From Streptococcus lutetiensis (GTDB lineage: Bacteria > Bacillota > Bacilli > Lactobacillales > Streptococcaceae), in contig NZ_LS483403.1 in NCBI RefSeq assembly GCF_900475675.1, positions 930,001 to 994,000 of the forward strand: a stretch of 64,000 bases of DNA, given 5' to 3'. Shown in pieces: positions 16,965 to 26,902 of the stretch. Under the pieces are notes generated by a model. It saw nothing but the letters and a program-made list of their open reading frames with translations. It was not told where the DNA came from and did not search any database. A program made the translations under genes and the position numbers. Positions within the stretch are counted from its first letter, which is position 1, and each line of letters starts with the position of its first letter.

Positions 16965-18956
16965 TTAAATCGTTAAAAATATTTTTTTAAATTCATCAAA
17001 TGATTGGCAAGCTAACATTTGTTCTTGAAGTTTTGGATTATCAACCAAATCAACAATGGCAGATGTCAACTCTGGTAGTCCATCATTATCATGAATTGAC
17101 ATTGACATTAAAAAGATAATTTTGATTGATAGATATTGTTCATCCCATTTCACACCATTTTTGACAATTGCTACCGCAAAATGATGTTTGCTACCGACGG
17201 CTTTCAAAGGATGAGGTACGGCAATGTTTTTCCCGAATACAATGGAACTCATAGATTCCCGCTGTTTCATCATATTAAGAAGTCGTTCCTCAAATTGCTC
17301 ATTTTCATTTTGTGAAATGCTCTGAGCTAGTTTTTGCAATACCTCTTCTTTTGAAGCGTCCGATAGTAGAAAGAAATAGTCTTCTGAGAAGTAATCATCA
17401 AACACATCGCTTACACTGAGTTCTGATTGACGATTTTCTACATTTGCTAAAGACCTATTCAAATTAGAGATTCCCTGTTTAATATCCTTTAACTCTTCAT
17501 CATTTAAGAAAACTGAAACCGTAAAGACTGGAATATTGAAAATCAAGTTTGATAAGGCAATAGAAGAAACGATAAAATCAATTCCTTTTAACTTTTCATC
17601 GTTGATTTCATAATAACCAATCACATCCGTAATCGAAACCAAGTTCCCGAGCTCGTTTTCAATTCGGCTCTTAAGCATTTGAGCACTGCCGTATCCCGTA
17701 GCACAGATGACAAGAACATTGTATTTACGTTGTTCTTTGTATCTTTCTTTGGCAGCCATAAAATGCAGAGCAATGTAGGCGATTTCATTTGGTGATAAAG
17801 TGTAAGCACTGAAAGTTGGCATATTAGCTACAACACGTTCAGCTAGTTGATACATGTCGCGATAATTGGCTTTAATTTCCGCTGTCAAAGGATTTTCCAT
17901 AACAACCCTATTTTGCAAGCGAATGAACATAGTTGATAGATGAGCAAGTAAGCCCTCAATCAATTGGAAGTCATTCTTAACAGTTGGATTAATTTGGTCA
18001 ATACTGTCAATCAATTCCTGACGTATCTGCTCTTGCAAAACTTCTGAATTGTGACAAGCACTCCCGTGACCTTTTGAAACCAAGTGGAGAGTAATATAAT
18101 CAACTTCATCTGCTGGAAAATCAATGTGCGTAGATACTGAAACACGTTTTAAAATATTTTCAGCAATTTGACGTTCTGCCAAACCTCTCAGTACCAGTTC
18201 ATCTTCTGACACCTTGCTAATGCGAAAACCTTCGGTAATGCGACGAATCGCTAAAGCAATGTGGATGACTAGATTTTGAATCACAAAGTCTGATAATTTA
18301 AGACCACCTTCCCGACATTCATCCAGAACAATGATGGTTAACTCTTCAAAAGAAATCTTTTGATTAAGCAGCTCATTGTCAACATATGAATGCATGGTGT
18401 TAATAAAACCAGAATCAATAAAGTAATCCATGATGAAACGACGTTTATCACGTTCTTGTCCTAAGACGTAAACCCCTTTATTGGCTTTGCTTTCAATTTT
18501 CAAATGATAAGGTTTAAATTTTTGTCTTATCTTTTTAAAATCACTAGATAATGTTGATCGACTAACAAACAACTCATCAGCTAAATCATCAAAATAAATT
18601 TCATTTTGTTCAAACAAAAGTTTATTTAGCAGATAATTGTAACGATCACTGATATCAGTAATGTTTTGGTAGTTATTGTGATGGTCATTGATATGATTTT
18701 CCTCTAAGAAATCAGCATAAGCATCATCATCTACGATGTCTAACTTGTAGCCGTAACCTTGTTTGGAAACCAAATCAATGCCTGAGTAAAAATCTAATTT
18801 TTCAATAAGTGTTTTATAGTAAGTTCTAATTGTTCTATCCGAACATCCTAATTGCGCTGCTAGTTCTTTACTAGTAACGAATTTATCCTTATCTTTAATA
18901 AGATATTGAATAATCTGCTTTTCTTTTTTATTTAACACAGAAGAGGACACCTCCAA
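16965..18956 (-). CDS. celR: CelR, PRD-containing transcriptional activator
   Basis: This 663-residue multidomain regulator activates the cel operon when cellobiose is taken up. In order it shows an N-terminal helix-turn-helix (TSKELAAQLGCSDRTIRTYYK), a second HTH (FVSRSTLSSDFKKI), PRD1 (about 185-285), PRD2 (about 290-400, with ALHFMAAKERYKE), an EIIB-like domain starting VLVICATGYGSAQML, and an EIIA-like domain (HPLKAVGSKHH). Phosphorylation of the PRD histidines by PTS proteins links activity to sugar supply. It is transcribed within the operon it regulates. Confidence 0.92.
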   Translation of the reverse strand: MEVSSSVLNKKEKQIIQYLIKDKDKFVTSKELAAQLGCSDRTIRTYYKTLIEKLDFYSGIDLVSKQGYGYKLDIVDDDAYADFLEENHINDHHNNYQNITDISDRYNYLLNKLLFEQNEIYFDDLADELFVSRSTLSSDFKKIRQKFKPYHLKIESKANKGVYVLGQERDKRRFIMDYFIDSGFINTMHSYVDNELLNQKISFEELTIIVLDECREGGLKLSDFVIQNLVIHIALAIRRITEGFRISKVSEDELVLRGLAERQIAENILKRVSVSTHIDFPADEVDYITLHLVSKGHGSACHNSEVLQEQIRQELIDSIDQINPTVKNDFQLIEGLLAHLSTMFIRLQNRVVMENPLTAEIKANYRDMYQLAERVVANMPTFSAYTLSPNEIAYIALHFMAAKERYKEQRKYNVLVICATGYGSAQMLKSRIENELGNLVSITDVIGYYEINDEKLKGIDFIVSSIALSNLIFNIPVFTVSVFLNDEELKDIKQGISNLNRSLANVENRQSELSVSDVFDDYFSEDYFFLLSDASKEEVLQKLAQSISQNENEQFEERLLNMMKQRESMSSIVFGKNIAVPHPLKAVGSKHHFAVAIVKNGVKWDEQYLSIKIIFLMSMSIHDNDGLPELTSAIVDLVDNPKLQEQMLACQSFDEFKKIFLTI

Positions 18957-18988
18957 GTACCATTAGAACTATTATATCACAACGGGTA

Positions 18989-19306
18989 TTAGATGTTTTC
19001 TTTTACCAAAGCTGCCATTTTTTCAATACCCATTGGGATTGGAATGTAAGCTTGTGGTGGAATTTGAACGATTGGTTTGTTTGTTTTAGCAGCTGCATCT
19101 GCCAATTGTTTAAAGTTCATTTTAGTTTGTGGGCTGACAAGGTACAAATCGTATTTATCAGCTTCGATACGTTTTTGTCCTTCTGGAACCCCAACAGCAT
19201 CCATTTCAATATCTTCACCTTTTTCTTGAAGATATGTCATTGTTTTTTTAGCAATCATTGATGATGACATACCGCCTGCACAGATAATTAAAGCTTGTTT
19301 AGCCAT
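18989..19306 (-). CDS. celA: PTS cellobiose EIIB component
   Basis: This 105-residue cytoplasmic EIIB phosphorylates the incoming sugar through Cys9 in the P-loop ALIICAGGMSSSM. It is the first gene of the cel operon. The promoter lies about 40 bases upstream with TATAAT, a TTTACA -35 and an overlapping cre site. Confidence 0.94.
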   Translation of the reverse strand: MAKQALIICAGGMSSSMIAKKTMTYLQEKGEDIEMDAVGVPEGQKRIEADKYDLYLVSPQTKMNFKQLADAAAKTNKPIVQIPPQAYIPIPMGIEKMAALVKENI

Positions 19307-19343
19307 AACGTTTAATCTCCTTTGTTTTTTTGTTTACACTGAT

Positions 19344-19372
19344 ATTATATGAAAACGCCATCATTATGTAAA
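19344..19372 (-). promoter_or_regulatory. cel operon promoter overlapped by a cre site
   Basis: On the minus strand TATAAT (19344-19349) and TTTACA (19367-19372) are 17 bases apart. TGAAAACGCCATCA on the plus strand (19350-19363) matches the catabolite-responsive element except at one position and fills the spacer, so CcpA binding would block the promoter. Confidence 0.8.
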
Positions 19373-19415
19373 CGCATTCTTTTTCCTATGTGATGAGGAA
19401 AAAAATAAGACCACT

Positions 19416-19476
19416 ACGGAAAATTTCCGTTTAGATACAACTTTTTTCCGTAATCAAATTACAATCACTACGGAAA
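19416..19476. promoter_or_regulatory. Four copies of ACGGAAA/TTTCCGT upstream of the cel promoter
   Basis: A perfect palindrome ACGGAAAATTTCCGT (19416-19430) is followed by TTTCCGT (19445-19451) and ACGGAAA (19470-19476). The array lies 45-105 bases beyond the -35, the right place for an activator. It is the best candidate for the CelR operator, but that assignment is inference. Confidence 0.6.
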
Positions 19477-19501
19477 TTTGCTGTAAATTTTCAGTTTTTT
19501 T

Positions 19502-19540
19502 AGAAAAAAAGAGCCAGACTAGGAAAAACTAGTCTGACTA
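19502..19540 (-). terminator. Terminator after the third small membrane-protein gene
   Basis: AGTCAGACTAG pairs with CTAGTCTGGCT on the minus strand and is followed by CTTTTTTT. It insulates the small-protein cluster from the cel promoter region. Confidence 0.9.
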
Positions 19541-19542
19541 TC

Positions 19543-19890
19543 TTAAAAGAATTCAGGAATAAATAATTTTGTATAATTCACAGAAACTTGATTTTCTTGC
19601 AAGCCTAACTCATCAATAATTAGCTTTTTCAATTTTTCATCGTTCATTATAGAATAAACGCGATAGCTTTTTGAATCTTTGTGAAGCACTTGAATCGTAT
19701 CAGCAATCTTTTGATTAGCTAAAATATCAGGAAGCTCATTAGGATTTGAAGAGGTGATGATATATGGACCACTCATTCGTTGACCTTGACTATCATAAAC
19801 TTTTCGATATTTGCTAGGCAAAAAGTAAACAAGAACAATCAGAACTAAAAATACGATAATAATAACCCATTTAATGCTCTTATTCGTCAT
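19543..19890 (-). CDS. Small membrane-anchored protein of unknown function (third paralogue)
   Basis: This 115-residue protein has one N-terminal helix (about residues 7-25) and a soluble domain of about 85 residues. The domain shares the pattern ELPDIL, a strand, then ND-KLKKLI and QVSVNYT with the two genes upstream, so all three are diverged paralogues. This copy lacks the DDTC motif of the other two (it has KDSKSYRV instead). It starts 8 bases after the second copy stops. I do not recognise the family. Confidence 0.75.
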   Translation of the reverse strand: MTNKSIKWVIIIVFLVLIVLVYFLPSKYRKVYDSQGQRMSGPYIITSSNPNELPDILANQKIADTIQVLHKDSKSYRVYSIMNDEKLKKLIIDELGLQENQVSVNYTKLFIPEFF

Positions 19891-19898
19891 CTCCTAAA

Positions 19899-20228
19899 CT
19901 ACATCATACCAAGGGCACCTGATAGTTGGGTTGGGCGGATATAAACTTCTTCGTCTGACAAGTGATAATCTGTCATCAAAACCTTTTTCAATTCCACATC
20001 GTTGAGATGTGATTGAACGCTACAAGTATCATCTGATGAGCCGACAACTCTAACTTTTCCTTTAAGGTTGGCAATGCTTGCTAAATCAGGTAGTTTTGCA
20101 CCATCTTTCATGACGACCACATAATCACAACCAAATGTTTTTGCTACCCAAAGTTGATTTCTAACGCTGTATACACCAGCTACAATAAGTACAATAAGCA
20201 AAACAATCAATAAAACTTTCAACGTCAT
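19899..20228 (-). CDS. Small membrane-anchored protein of unknown function (second paralogue)
   Basis: This 109-residue protein has an N-terminal helix (about 4-22) and a domain with KLPDLASIANLKGKV, SSDDTCSVQSHLNDVELKK and a late DYHLSDEEVYIRPTQ. It shares most of these blocks with the first copy, including the single cysteine in DDTC. More positive charge follows the helix than precedes it, which favours a cytoplasmic domain, though the signal is weak. The ATG is preceded by AAAGGAG. Confidence 0.75.
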   Translation of the reverse strand: MTLKVLLIVLLIVLIVAGVYSVRNQLWVAKTFGCDYVVVMKDGAKLPDLASIANLKGKVRVVGSSDDTCSVQSHLNDVELKKVLMTDYHLSDEEVYIRPTQLSGALGMM

Positions 20229-20249
20229 TAATCTCCTTTAACCTGTTTT

Positions 20250-20284
20250 TTTGAAGTATTTTTTTAAACTTCAAAAAAACAATT
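20250..20284. terminator. A/T-rich hairpin between the first and second paralogues
   Basis: GTTTTTTTGAAG pairs exactly with CTTCAAAAAAAC. It could terminate on either strand, so the second and third copies may have separate or attenuated expression. Confidence 0.55.
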
Positions 20285-20392
20285 ATTTTTAAGAAAAAAT
20301 GTCATAAATATTAACATAAAATTGGTAGTTGTATTTTTTCTAAATAGTTTTAGCCATCCCTTAAAAATAAATCTTCCCAACTGGCATACGAT

Positions 20393-20707
20393 TTACTGAG
20401 TAATCTCGACAGACACTTGAGTCGAATCCAGTTGATAATCCTTCATCAAAGTTGTTTTCAGTTCGGTATCATTAATCTGTGATTGTACCTTGCAAGTGTC
20501 GTCTGTTGCTGAAATAATCTTAATCTTTCCTCCAAGATTATCATTTTTTATCAAATCTGGTAACTTCAGTCCATGATGCATGGTAATGGTGTAATGGTAA
20601 CCAAAGCGTTTGGTCACGCCCATTTTGATTTGAACAACACGAACAATCGCGAAGATTAACAAAATTCCAAAAACAATTGCTAAAATCGTCACCGTAATAA
20701 CCCTCAC
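20393..20707 (-). CDS. Small membrane-anchored protein of unknown function (first paralogue)
   Basis: This 104-residue protein has an N-terminal helix (about 4-25) followed by RVVQIKMGVTKR, rich in positive charge, and a domain with GLKLPDLIKNDNLGGKI, SATDDTCKVQSQINDTELKT and DYQLDSTQVSVEITQ. It is the most upstream of three tandem paralogues and has its own promoter. Their location between a sugar transporter and the cel operon suggests a link to carbohydrate use, but nothing in the protein proves it. Confidence 0.75.
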   Translation of the reverse strand: MRVITVTILAIVFGILLIFAIVRVVQIKMGVTKRFGYHYTITMHHGLKLPDLIKNDNLGGKIKIISATDDTCKVQSQINDTELKTTLMKDYQLDSTQVSVEITQ

Positions 20708-20733
20708 CTCCTTGTTCCTAGCGGAACACTCAA

Positions 20734-20762
20734 ATTATACGATTACTATAATCCTTTTTGAA
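20734..20762 (-). promoter_or_regulatory. Promoter of the small membrane-protein cluster
   Basis: TATAAT on the minus strand (20734-20739) lies 27 bases upstream of the first start, with a TTCAAA -35 at 17-bp spacing and a GGAGG ribosome site between. Confidence 0.6.
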
Positions 20763-20831
20763 AGCCCTGTCAATTATTTTCTGTAAGGTTTCTTTTCAGG
20801 AATTAAATAGGAAGAATCTACTGAAAAACTT

Positions 20832-20881
20832 TTACAAAAAGTCTCCAAAACATTGATACAACAACATTTCAAAGACTTTTA
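20832..20881 (-). terminator. Terminator after the SemiSWEET gene
   Basis: AAAAGTCT and AGACTTTT form the base of a long imperfect hairpin on the minus strand, followed by TGTAAAAGTTTTT. Confidence 0.65.
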
Positions 20882-20885
20882 AAAA

Positions 20886-21125
20886 TTATTTATAAATTAT
20901 TTTACAAATAAGGATAATTCCTGCTAAGGCAACTGAGATGGTATTGGCAACAATTAAAGCTGGATCTGAAACAGAAATTCCATGTGCCAACCACAATGCC
21001 ATCCCAGTGACTGACATGGTATACATGCCAAGTGAAATGGATTCAACGTCTTTGGTTTTTAAAACCTTGATCATTTGTGGCAAAAAACCAAATGTTGTCA
21101 AACAAGCCGCAATATACCCAATCAT
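20886..21125 (-). CDS. SemiSWEET sugar transporter (PQ-loop family)
   Basis: This 79-residue protein has three transmembrane helices and the PQ-loop motif (TTFGFLPQMIKVLKTKD, residues 10-26), the single-repeat form of the SWEET family that dimerises to pass sugars. The second conserved block is SISLGMYTMSVTGMALWLAHG. It lies between the intact GH1 gene and the three small membrane proteins, each with its own terminator. It could release glucose or a sugar from hydrolysed beta-glucosides, which is inference. Confidence 0.88.
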   Translation of the reverse strand: MIGYIAACLTTFGFLPQMIKVLKTKDVESISLGMYTMSVTGMALWLAHGISVSDPALIVANTISVALAGIILICKIIYK

Positions 21126-21154
21126 AAAGACCTACTCTCTTCTTATAATCATGT

Positions 21155-21197
21155 AAAAACCTTCGTAGGGTAAGAGATTACACCCCCACAAAGGTTT
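21155..21197 (-). terminator. Terminator after bglA
   Basis: AAACCTTTGT and ACGAAGGTTT pair on the minus strand, apart from one near-central position, with TTTAC after them. Confidence 0.8.
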
Positions 21198-21222
21198 CAA
21201 AATAATAACTTAATGGATAACT

Positions 21223-22683
<1,461 letters not shown>

Positions 22684-22685
22684 TC

Positions 22686-22704
22686 ATTATAGCAAGCGGT
22701 TACA
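22686..22704 (-). promoter_or_regulatory. bglA promoter with a full-match cre site
   Basis: TGTAACCGCTTGCT (minus strand, 22691-22704) fits every fixed position of the cre consensus and runs into the TATAAT -10 (22686-22691). CcpA repression of bglA in good sugar is therefore expected. Confidence 0.82.
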
Positions 22705-22765
22705 AAAATGAAAATAGAAAAAATTTCCTAAGTCATTAGGAAATTCCTTCTATCTAGTTAGTTTT

Positions 22766-24334
22766 TCATTTTTTGAGAATGAGGACTAAGTCCCACAAAA
22801 AGAGCAACAAAGCTAAGACAAAAAGGCCATTTGATAGGATTTCTAAGTTTTGATTAAAACTCAAAATCACAGCACTTATCAATACGGCAAAAAAGAGCAA
22901 ACTCAAAACAAAGCGGTTAACCACACGATTAAAAAACTTAATACGGTTGGTGTAATCGTATAAATCATGGTTAACTAAAATACGTCCATTTAAGACTTGT
23001 TCCAGGAGTTGATTGAGACGACGCGGGATATTCTTACCATTTTTTAGTTGATAAAATAGCTCGATAAGCAAGGTTTCTTTGTTCAAAGCTTGCTTAAGCA
23101 TGTCAGGTCCCATATTTTCTAGGAAATAATTCTTAGCAAGGGTCATGAGGTCAACTTCTGGAGCTAATTCGCGGAAAATGCCTTCAATTTGCAGAGCAGC
23201 TTTTTCTAAAATGGTAATCTGTGGTGACGCTTTGAGTCCGTTTTTGACAAAGACATTTAACAAATCTTCAATCAAATCTGTGATAGACAAGACACCAATA
23301 TCTAGGCTAGAATATTTGGCCAGCATGCGTTCCACATCTTGGGCAAGCGCTGACTTGTTCATGGACGTGTCAAAGCTTGTGATAGACAAAATACCTTTCA
23401 TCATACCTTCGATGTCTTGTGCTGTAAAGCTATAAAGAATATCATTTAAGGCCACGCGCATGCCATTATCAAGTTTTCCCATAATCCCAAAATCAATAAA
23501 ATAAATCTTATCGTCTGAGATAAAAAGATTACCTGGGTGAGGGTCTCCATGGAAAAATCCATCTTTAAAGACTTGCTTAATAAAGCTAAGCATGAGTTTT
23601 CGACCGATATCTTCAAGGTCATAACCCGCCTTGATTAACTCATCATAGTGATTGATTGGAATCCCTGAGACGTAATCTTCAACAATCAATCGTGGCGTCG
23701 TAAACTCACCATACACCTCTGGACTGGCAATACATTTACTTGATTGGTTCAATTCAGCAAAGGTAATCATTGCTTGTGCTTCATTGCGAAAATCAATTTC
23801 ACGTGTCAAGCTTTCTTTGATTTGCTGCAAAACCTCTGGTAAGTCTACCATTGGAAGGAATGCTTTTGGGATACGTCTTGAAAGGCGAATCAAAAGTGTC
23901 AAGTCTTCCTCGATAATTTCTGGCAGATTTGGGCGTTGAATTTTGATAATAACATCTTTCCCATTTAGCAAACGAGCTCGATGCGTCTGAGCAACTGAGC
24001 CACTAGCAAGTGGCTCAGGTCTGATTTCAGAAAAATACGCAGAAACAGGACCAGTAAGCTCAGCCTCAATGGCTTCCATGACCAATTCCGTTGGAAGTGG
24101 AAGTACATTGCTCTGTAACTTGCTCAATTCTCTAACATAAGCTTCTGGGAAAATATCACTTCTTGTCGAAAGGATCTGACCAATTTTAACAAAACTTGGT
24201 CCTAATTTTTCAAACGCTAAGCGAAGCTCACGAGGCGTTGATTTATCTTCTGCTGCTTTTCCTTTTTCGATTAAAGAGGTTAACCCTACTGAACTAAAGG
24301 CACCAATGATTTCTCTTAAGCGTCTACCTGACAT
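22766..24334 (-). CDS. AarF/UbiB (ABC1) family atypical kinase
   Basis: This 522-residue protein of the UbiB family has the KxGQ motif (SFVKIGQILSTR), the ATP-site lysine segment (DVIIKIQRPN), the catalytic-loop equivalent FFHGDPHPGNLFI and the DFG-like IYFIDFGIMGKL. Two hydrophobic helices lie at the C-terminus (about 470-490 and 498-518). In proteobacteria the family supports ubiquinone synthesis, but streptococci lack ubiquinone, so the role here is unknown. It follows the phasin-like gene by 16 bases. Confidence 0.9.
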   Translation of the reverse strand: MSGRRLREIIGAFSSVGLTSLIEKGKAAEDKSTPRELRLAFEKLGPSFVKIGQILSTRSDIFPEAYVRELSKLQSNVLPLPTELVMEAIEAELTGPVSAYFSEIRPEPLASGSVAQTHRARLLNGKDVIIKIQRPNLPEIIEEDLTLLIRLSRRIPKAFLPMVDLPEVLQQIKESLTREIDFRNEAQAMITFAELNQSSKCIASPEVYGEFTTPRLIVEDYVSGIPINHYDELIKAGYDLEDIGRKLMLSFIKQVFKDGFFHGDPHPGNLFISDDKIYFIDFGIMGKLDNGMRVALNDILYSFTAQDIEGMMKGILSITSFDTSMNKSALAQDVERMLAKYSSLDIGVLSITDLIEDLLNVFVKNGLKASPQITILEKAALQIEGIFRELAPEVDLMTLAKNYFLENMGPDMLKQALNKETLLIELFYQLKNGKNIPRRLNQLLEQVLNGRILVNHDLYDYTNRIKFFNRVVNRFVLSLLFFAVLISAVILSFNQNLEILSNGLFVLALLLFLWDLVLILKK

Positions 24335-24350
24335 AACCCACCAATAATTT

Positions 24351-24638
24351 CTAATTTAAGATATTTGACTTCTTCAAAAGAGCGTCAATTTTGTCTTCAA
24401 GACGAGAAACATCTTCTTTGGTAGCATATTGAACAGGTTTTGTTTTAGCATTTAATTGATCTAAAAAAGCTTGTGCTTCATCTTCACTTCGACGTTTTAG
24501 TTCAGACTGCAATTCTTTTCCTTCGCCAACAGTGAGGCGTCCTTTTTTGACTAACTCTTTTACAAAAGCGTCAGCTTTTTCCAAAGTCATAGACGTCAAA
24601 CCAATACCGGCTAAGAGAACTTTTTTCAATTCTTCCAT
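24351..24638 (-). CDS. Phasin-like small helical protein
   Basis: This 95-residue, highly charged protein matches the phasin/PhaP-like group of Firmicutes: an N-terminal amphipathic segment (LKKVLLAGIGLTSMTLEKADAF), a middle helix (LQSELKRRSEDEAQAFLDQL) and a C-terminal coiled coil (EDVSRLEDKIDALLKK). No storage-polymer genes are present, so granule binding is unlikely. It is co-transcribed with the AarF-type kinase, a pairing seen in other streptococci, and may be its lipid- or membrane-binding partner. Confidence 0.75.
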   Translation of the reverse strand: MEELKKVLLAGIGLTSMTLEKADAFVKELVKKGRLTVGEGKELQSELKRRSEDEAQAFLDQLNAKTKPVQYATKEDVSRLEDKIDALLKKSNILN

Positions 24639-25074
24639 GATTAATTCCTCCTTGAATGACTAAATTTACATTATGTTTACCCTTTCATTCTACTACTTTT
24701 GAGATAAAATATCTAAAAGAAAAAGTTCTTTCACGAAAGTTTCTCAACTCAAATAAGCTCCGCGATTAACAAAGAAGATTAATTTGCCATGCGGAGCTTT
24801 TCTGAATTTATAAACAATTGTGTCTCATAGACTCTAAAACCACTTGCTAGCACAACCAAAAAAAAAGAGCTCTTGCTAAGTGATTTTATATCCCTATTAT
24901 AATCAGCTAGCAAAAATGATTCTAACACTATCCTTCTTATTTATAATACTTTTATCTGATATAGTCTTGAAAATCTTTATGAAAACCTTTTCTAGAATAC
25001 GCTTCCAATTTTCGGGTTATTCTGCTATAATAAAAGAGTAGTTAATACTATGTTATGATTAGAAGGGATATTAT
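24639..25074. other. Divergent intergenic region of the phasin and AraC genes
   Basis: The region holds the phasin leader on the minus strand, a long-loop hairpin at 24755-24802 (AAGCTCCGC against GCGGAGCTT then TTC), and the araC-type promoter with TATAAT at 25026-25031. Otherwise I see nothing in it. The hairpin does not follow a gene directly and may be a leftover terminator. Confidence 0.55.
24755..24802 (+). terminator. Orphan hairpin with a 27-base loop
   Basis: A 9-bp perfect stem (AAGCTCCGC with GCGGAGCTT) ends in TTTTC on the plus strand. No plus-strand gene lies immediately upstream. Confidence 0.4.
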
Positions 25075-26001
25075 ATGAAACAAGCAGATCCAGCTCACGA
25101 AATTAAAATAGATGAAAGCAAGCACCTTCTACCTTATGATTATTACAGTACAGTGGTTGAAAACGGACGTCCTGACGTTCTTTTCCACTGGCATCCAGAA
25201 GTTGAAATCAATTATATTTATGAAGGTTCAGCTCGCTTTCACATCGATTACGATTATTTTAACAGTCAAGCAGGTGATATTATCCTCATACGACCAAATG
25301 GGATGTACTCTATTCACCCGTTAGAAAACCAGAAACATGTCACTGATACTTTTCGCTTTCACTTAGACATGATTGGTTATTCTATTGTGGACCAAGTTAG
25401 TCTTCGTTACTTGCAACCTTTGCAGACTAGTCTTTATAAATTTGTTCCGCGCATTCAACCAGGAATGGAAGGCTATGAGGAAATCAAAGAATGTCTCTTC
25501 ACCATTTTTGAGCTTTCAAAAAACGAAGGACGTCATTTTGAACTGCTACTCAAATCAAAACTTAATGAATTTCTATATTTACTCTTTTACTATCGTTACG
25601 TTCTTCGCAAGCACACTGATGATACTTATCGTAAAAATGAACAGATTCGTGAATTGATTGACTTTATCAATAACAATTATCAAAAGAATCTCTCTATTGA
25701 TTACCTTTCTCAATTCATGGGATATAGTAAAACACACTTTATGGCGGTCTTTAAACAACATACGGGAAGCTCTTGTACTGAGTTCATCATTCAAGTTCGC
25801 CTGAACAAAGCTTGCGATATGTTGATTAACACCTCAAATCCAGTTCTTGAAATTGCTACGGCTGTTGGTTTTAATAACTTGTCAAATTTCAACCGACAAT
25901 TTAAACGTTACTACGAACTAACACCAAGTCAATACCGCAAACAATTCAGTAAACGAAAAGAAAGTCGTGTCTTAATCAACCCTGCAAGAAAATCTCATTA
26001 A
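25075..26001 (+). CDS. AraC-family transcriptional regulator
   Basis: This 308-residue regulator has an N-terminal cupin-like sensor domain (residues about 20-110, with FHWHPEVEINYIYEGSARF) and two C-terminal helix-turn-helix motifs (LSIDYLSQFMGYSKTHFMAVF, PVLEIATAVGFNNLSNFNRQF). The family usually senses sugars or related small molecules. It is transcribed alone. The next gene on the far side of the inserted IS is the dead bglP, so its original target may be gone. AGAAGGGA supports the start. Confidence 0.9.
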   Translation: MKQADPAHEIKIDESKHLLPYDYYSTVVENGRPDVLFHWHPEVEINYIYEGSARFHIDYDYFNSQAGDIILIRPNGMYSIHPLENQKHVTDTFRFHLDMIGYSIVDQVSLRYLQPLQTSLYKFVPRIQPGMEGYEEIKECLFTIFELSKNEGRHFELLLKSKLNEFLYLLFYYRYVLRKHTDDTYRKNEQIRELIDFINNNYQKNLSIDYLSQFMGYSKTHFMAVFKQHTGSSCTEFIIQVRLNKACDMLINTSNPVLEIATAVGFNNLSNFNRQFKRYYELTPSQYRKQFSKRKESRVLINPARKSH

Positions 26002-26025
26002 AAGCTGACTCATCTCAGCTTTTTT
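26000..26025 (+). terminator. Terminator of the araC-type gene
   Basis: AAGCTGA pairs with TCAGCTT around CTCATC and is followed by TTTTC. Confidence 0.85.
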
Positions 26026-26087
26026 CTTATGTCTAAGCACATTAAAAAGGACGCTTTTGTACTGACCCCAAAAAGTTGGACAATAAA

Positions 26088-26852
26088 TTATTGAAAGGAT
26101 TTAGTTCTGTATTGCACAGGACTGAGTCCTTTTAATTTTGTCTTGATACGTTTATTGTTGTAATAAAAAATATAATCCGTAATGGCTTGTTCTAGCTTAT
26201 CAAGCGACTTAAAAGTCTTTTCATAACCGTAAAACATCTCAGACTTTAAGATGCCAAAGAAGGACTCCATCATGCCATTATCTGGACTATTTCCCTTGCG
26301 TGACATAGATGGACGAATCCCTTTGGATGCCAAGAAATCATGATAAGACTGGTGTTGATATTGCCACCCTTGGTCGCTGTGAAGAATAGTTCCTTGGTAA
26401 GAGGTAGCCGGAAATGCTCTTTTAAGCATGGTTTGAACCTGTTTTAAATCAGGTGAGCGTGACAAGGTGAATTCAATAATCTCACTATTGTATCCATCAA
26501 GAACAGGGGATAAATAGAGTTTCCCTCTAATATTCGGTAAAGCGAATTCAGTGACATCTGTATAACACTTCTCATAAGGCTTAGCCCCTTCAAACTGACG
26601 TTGAATTAGATTATCAGCTTTCTTCCCAATCTCTCCCTTGTAAGACGAGTATTTACGCTTACAACGAGTACGAGCAGCGAGTCCCATGAGTTTCATTAAC
26701 CGTTGAACCTTCTTATGATTGATAACAAATCCTCGGTTTCTTAGTTCTAAATGAATACGACGGTATCCATAATTGCCTTTATGGTCATCGTAAATGGTTT
26801 GAATCATCTCTTTGACCTTCTTATCTTTCTTAGCTCTATTAAACCGTTTCAA
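26088..26852 (-). CDS. IS3-family transposase OrfB (DDE integrase domain)
   Basis: The first ATG gives 254 residues, but the open frame extends upstream to about 26945 ([28 protein letters not shown]) and overlaps the end of orfA in the -1 frame. A fused OrfAB by frameshifting is therefore likely. The DDE triad is readable: CYTDVTEF, ILHSDQGWQY and NGMMESFFGILKSE. HTH_21 residues (GNYGYRRIHLELRNRG) precede it. It appears functional. Confidence 0.9.
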   Translation of the reverse strand: MKRFNRAKKDKKVKEMIQTIYDDHKGNYGYRRIHLELRNRGFVINHKKVQRLMKLMGLAARTRCKRKYSSYKGEIGKKADNLIQRQFEGAKPYEKCYTDVTEFALPNIRGKLYLSPVLDGYNSEIIEFTLSRSPDLKQVQTMLKRAFPATSYQGTILHSDQGWQYQHQSYHDFLASKGIRPSMSRKGNSPDNGMMESFFGILKSEMFYGYEKTFKSLDKLEQAITDYIFYYNNKRIKTKLKGLSPVQYRTKSFQ

Positions 26853-26902
26853 CTGATAATAATAAGTAGAACGAGCTAGCTTAGCGGTTTTTAGTAAGAG
26901 GT

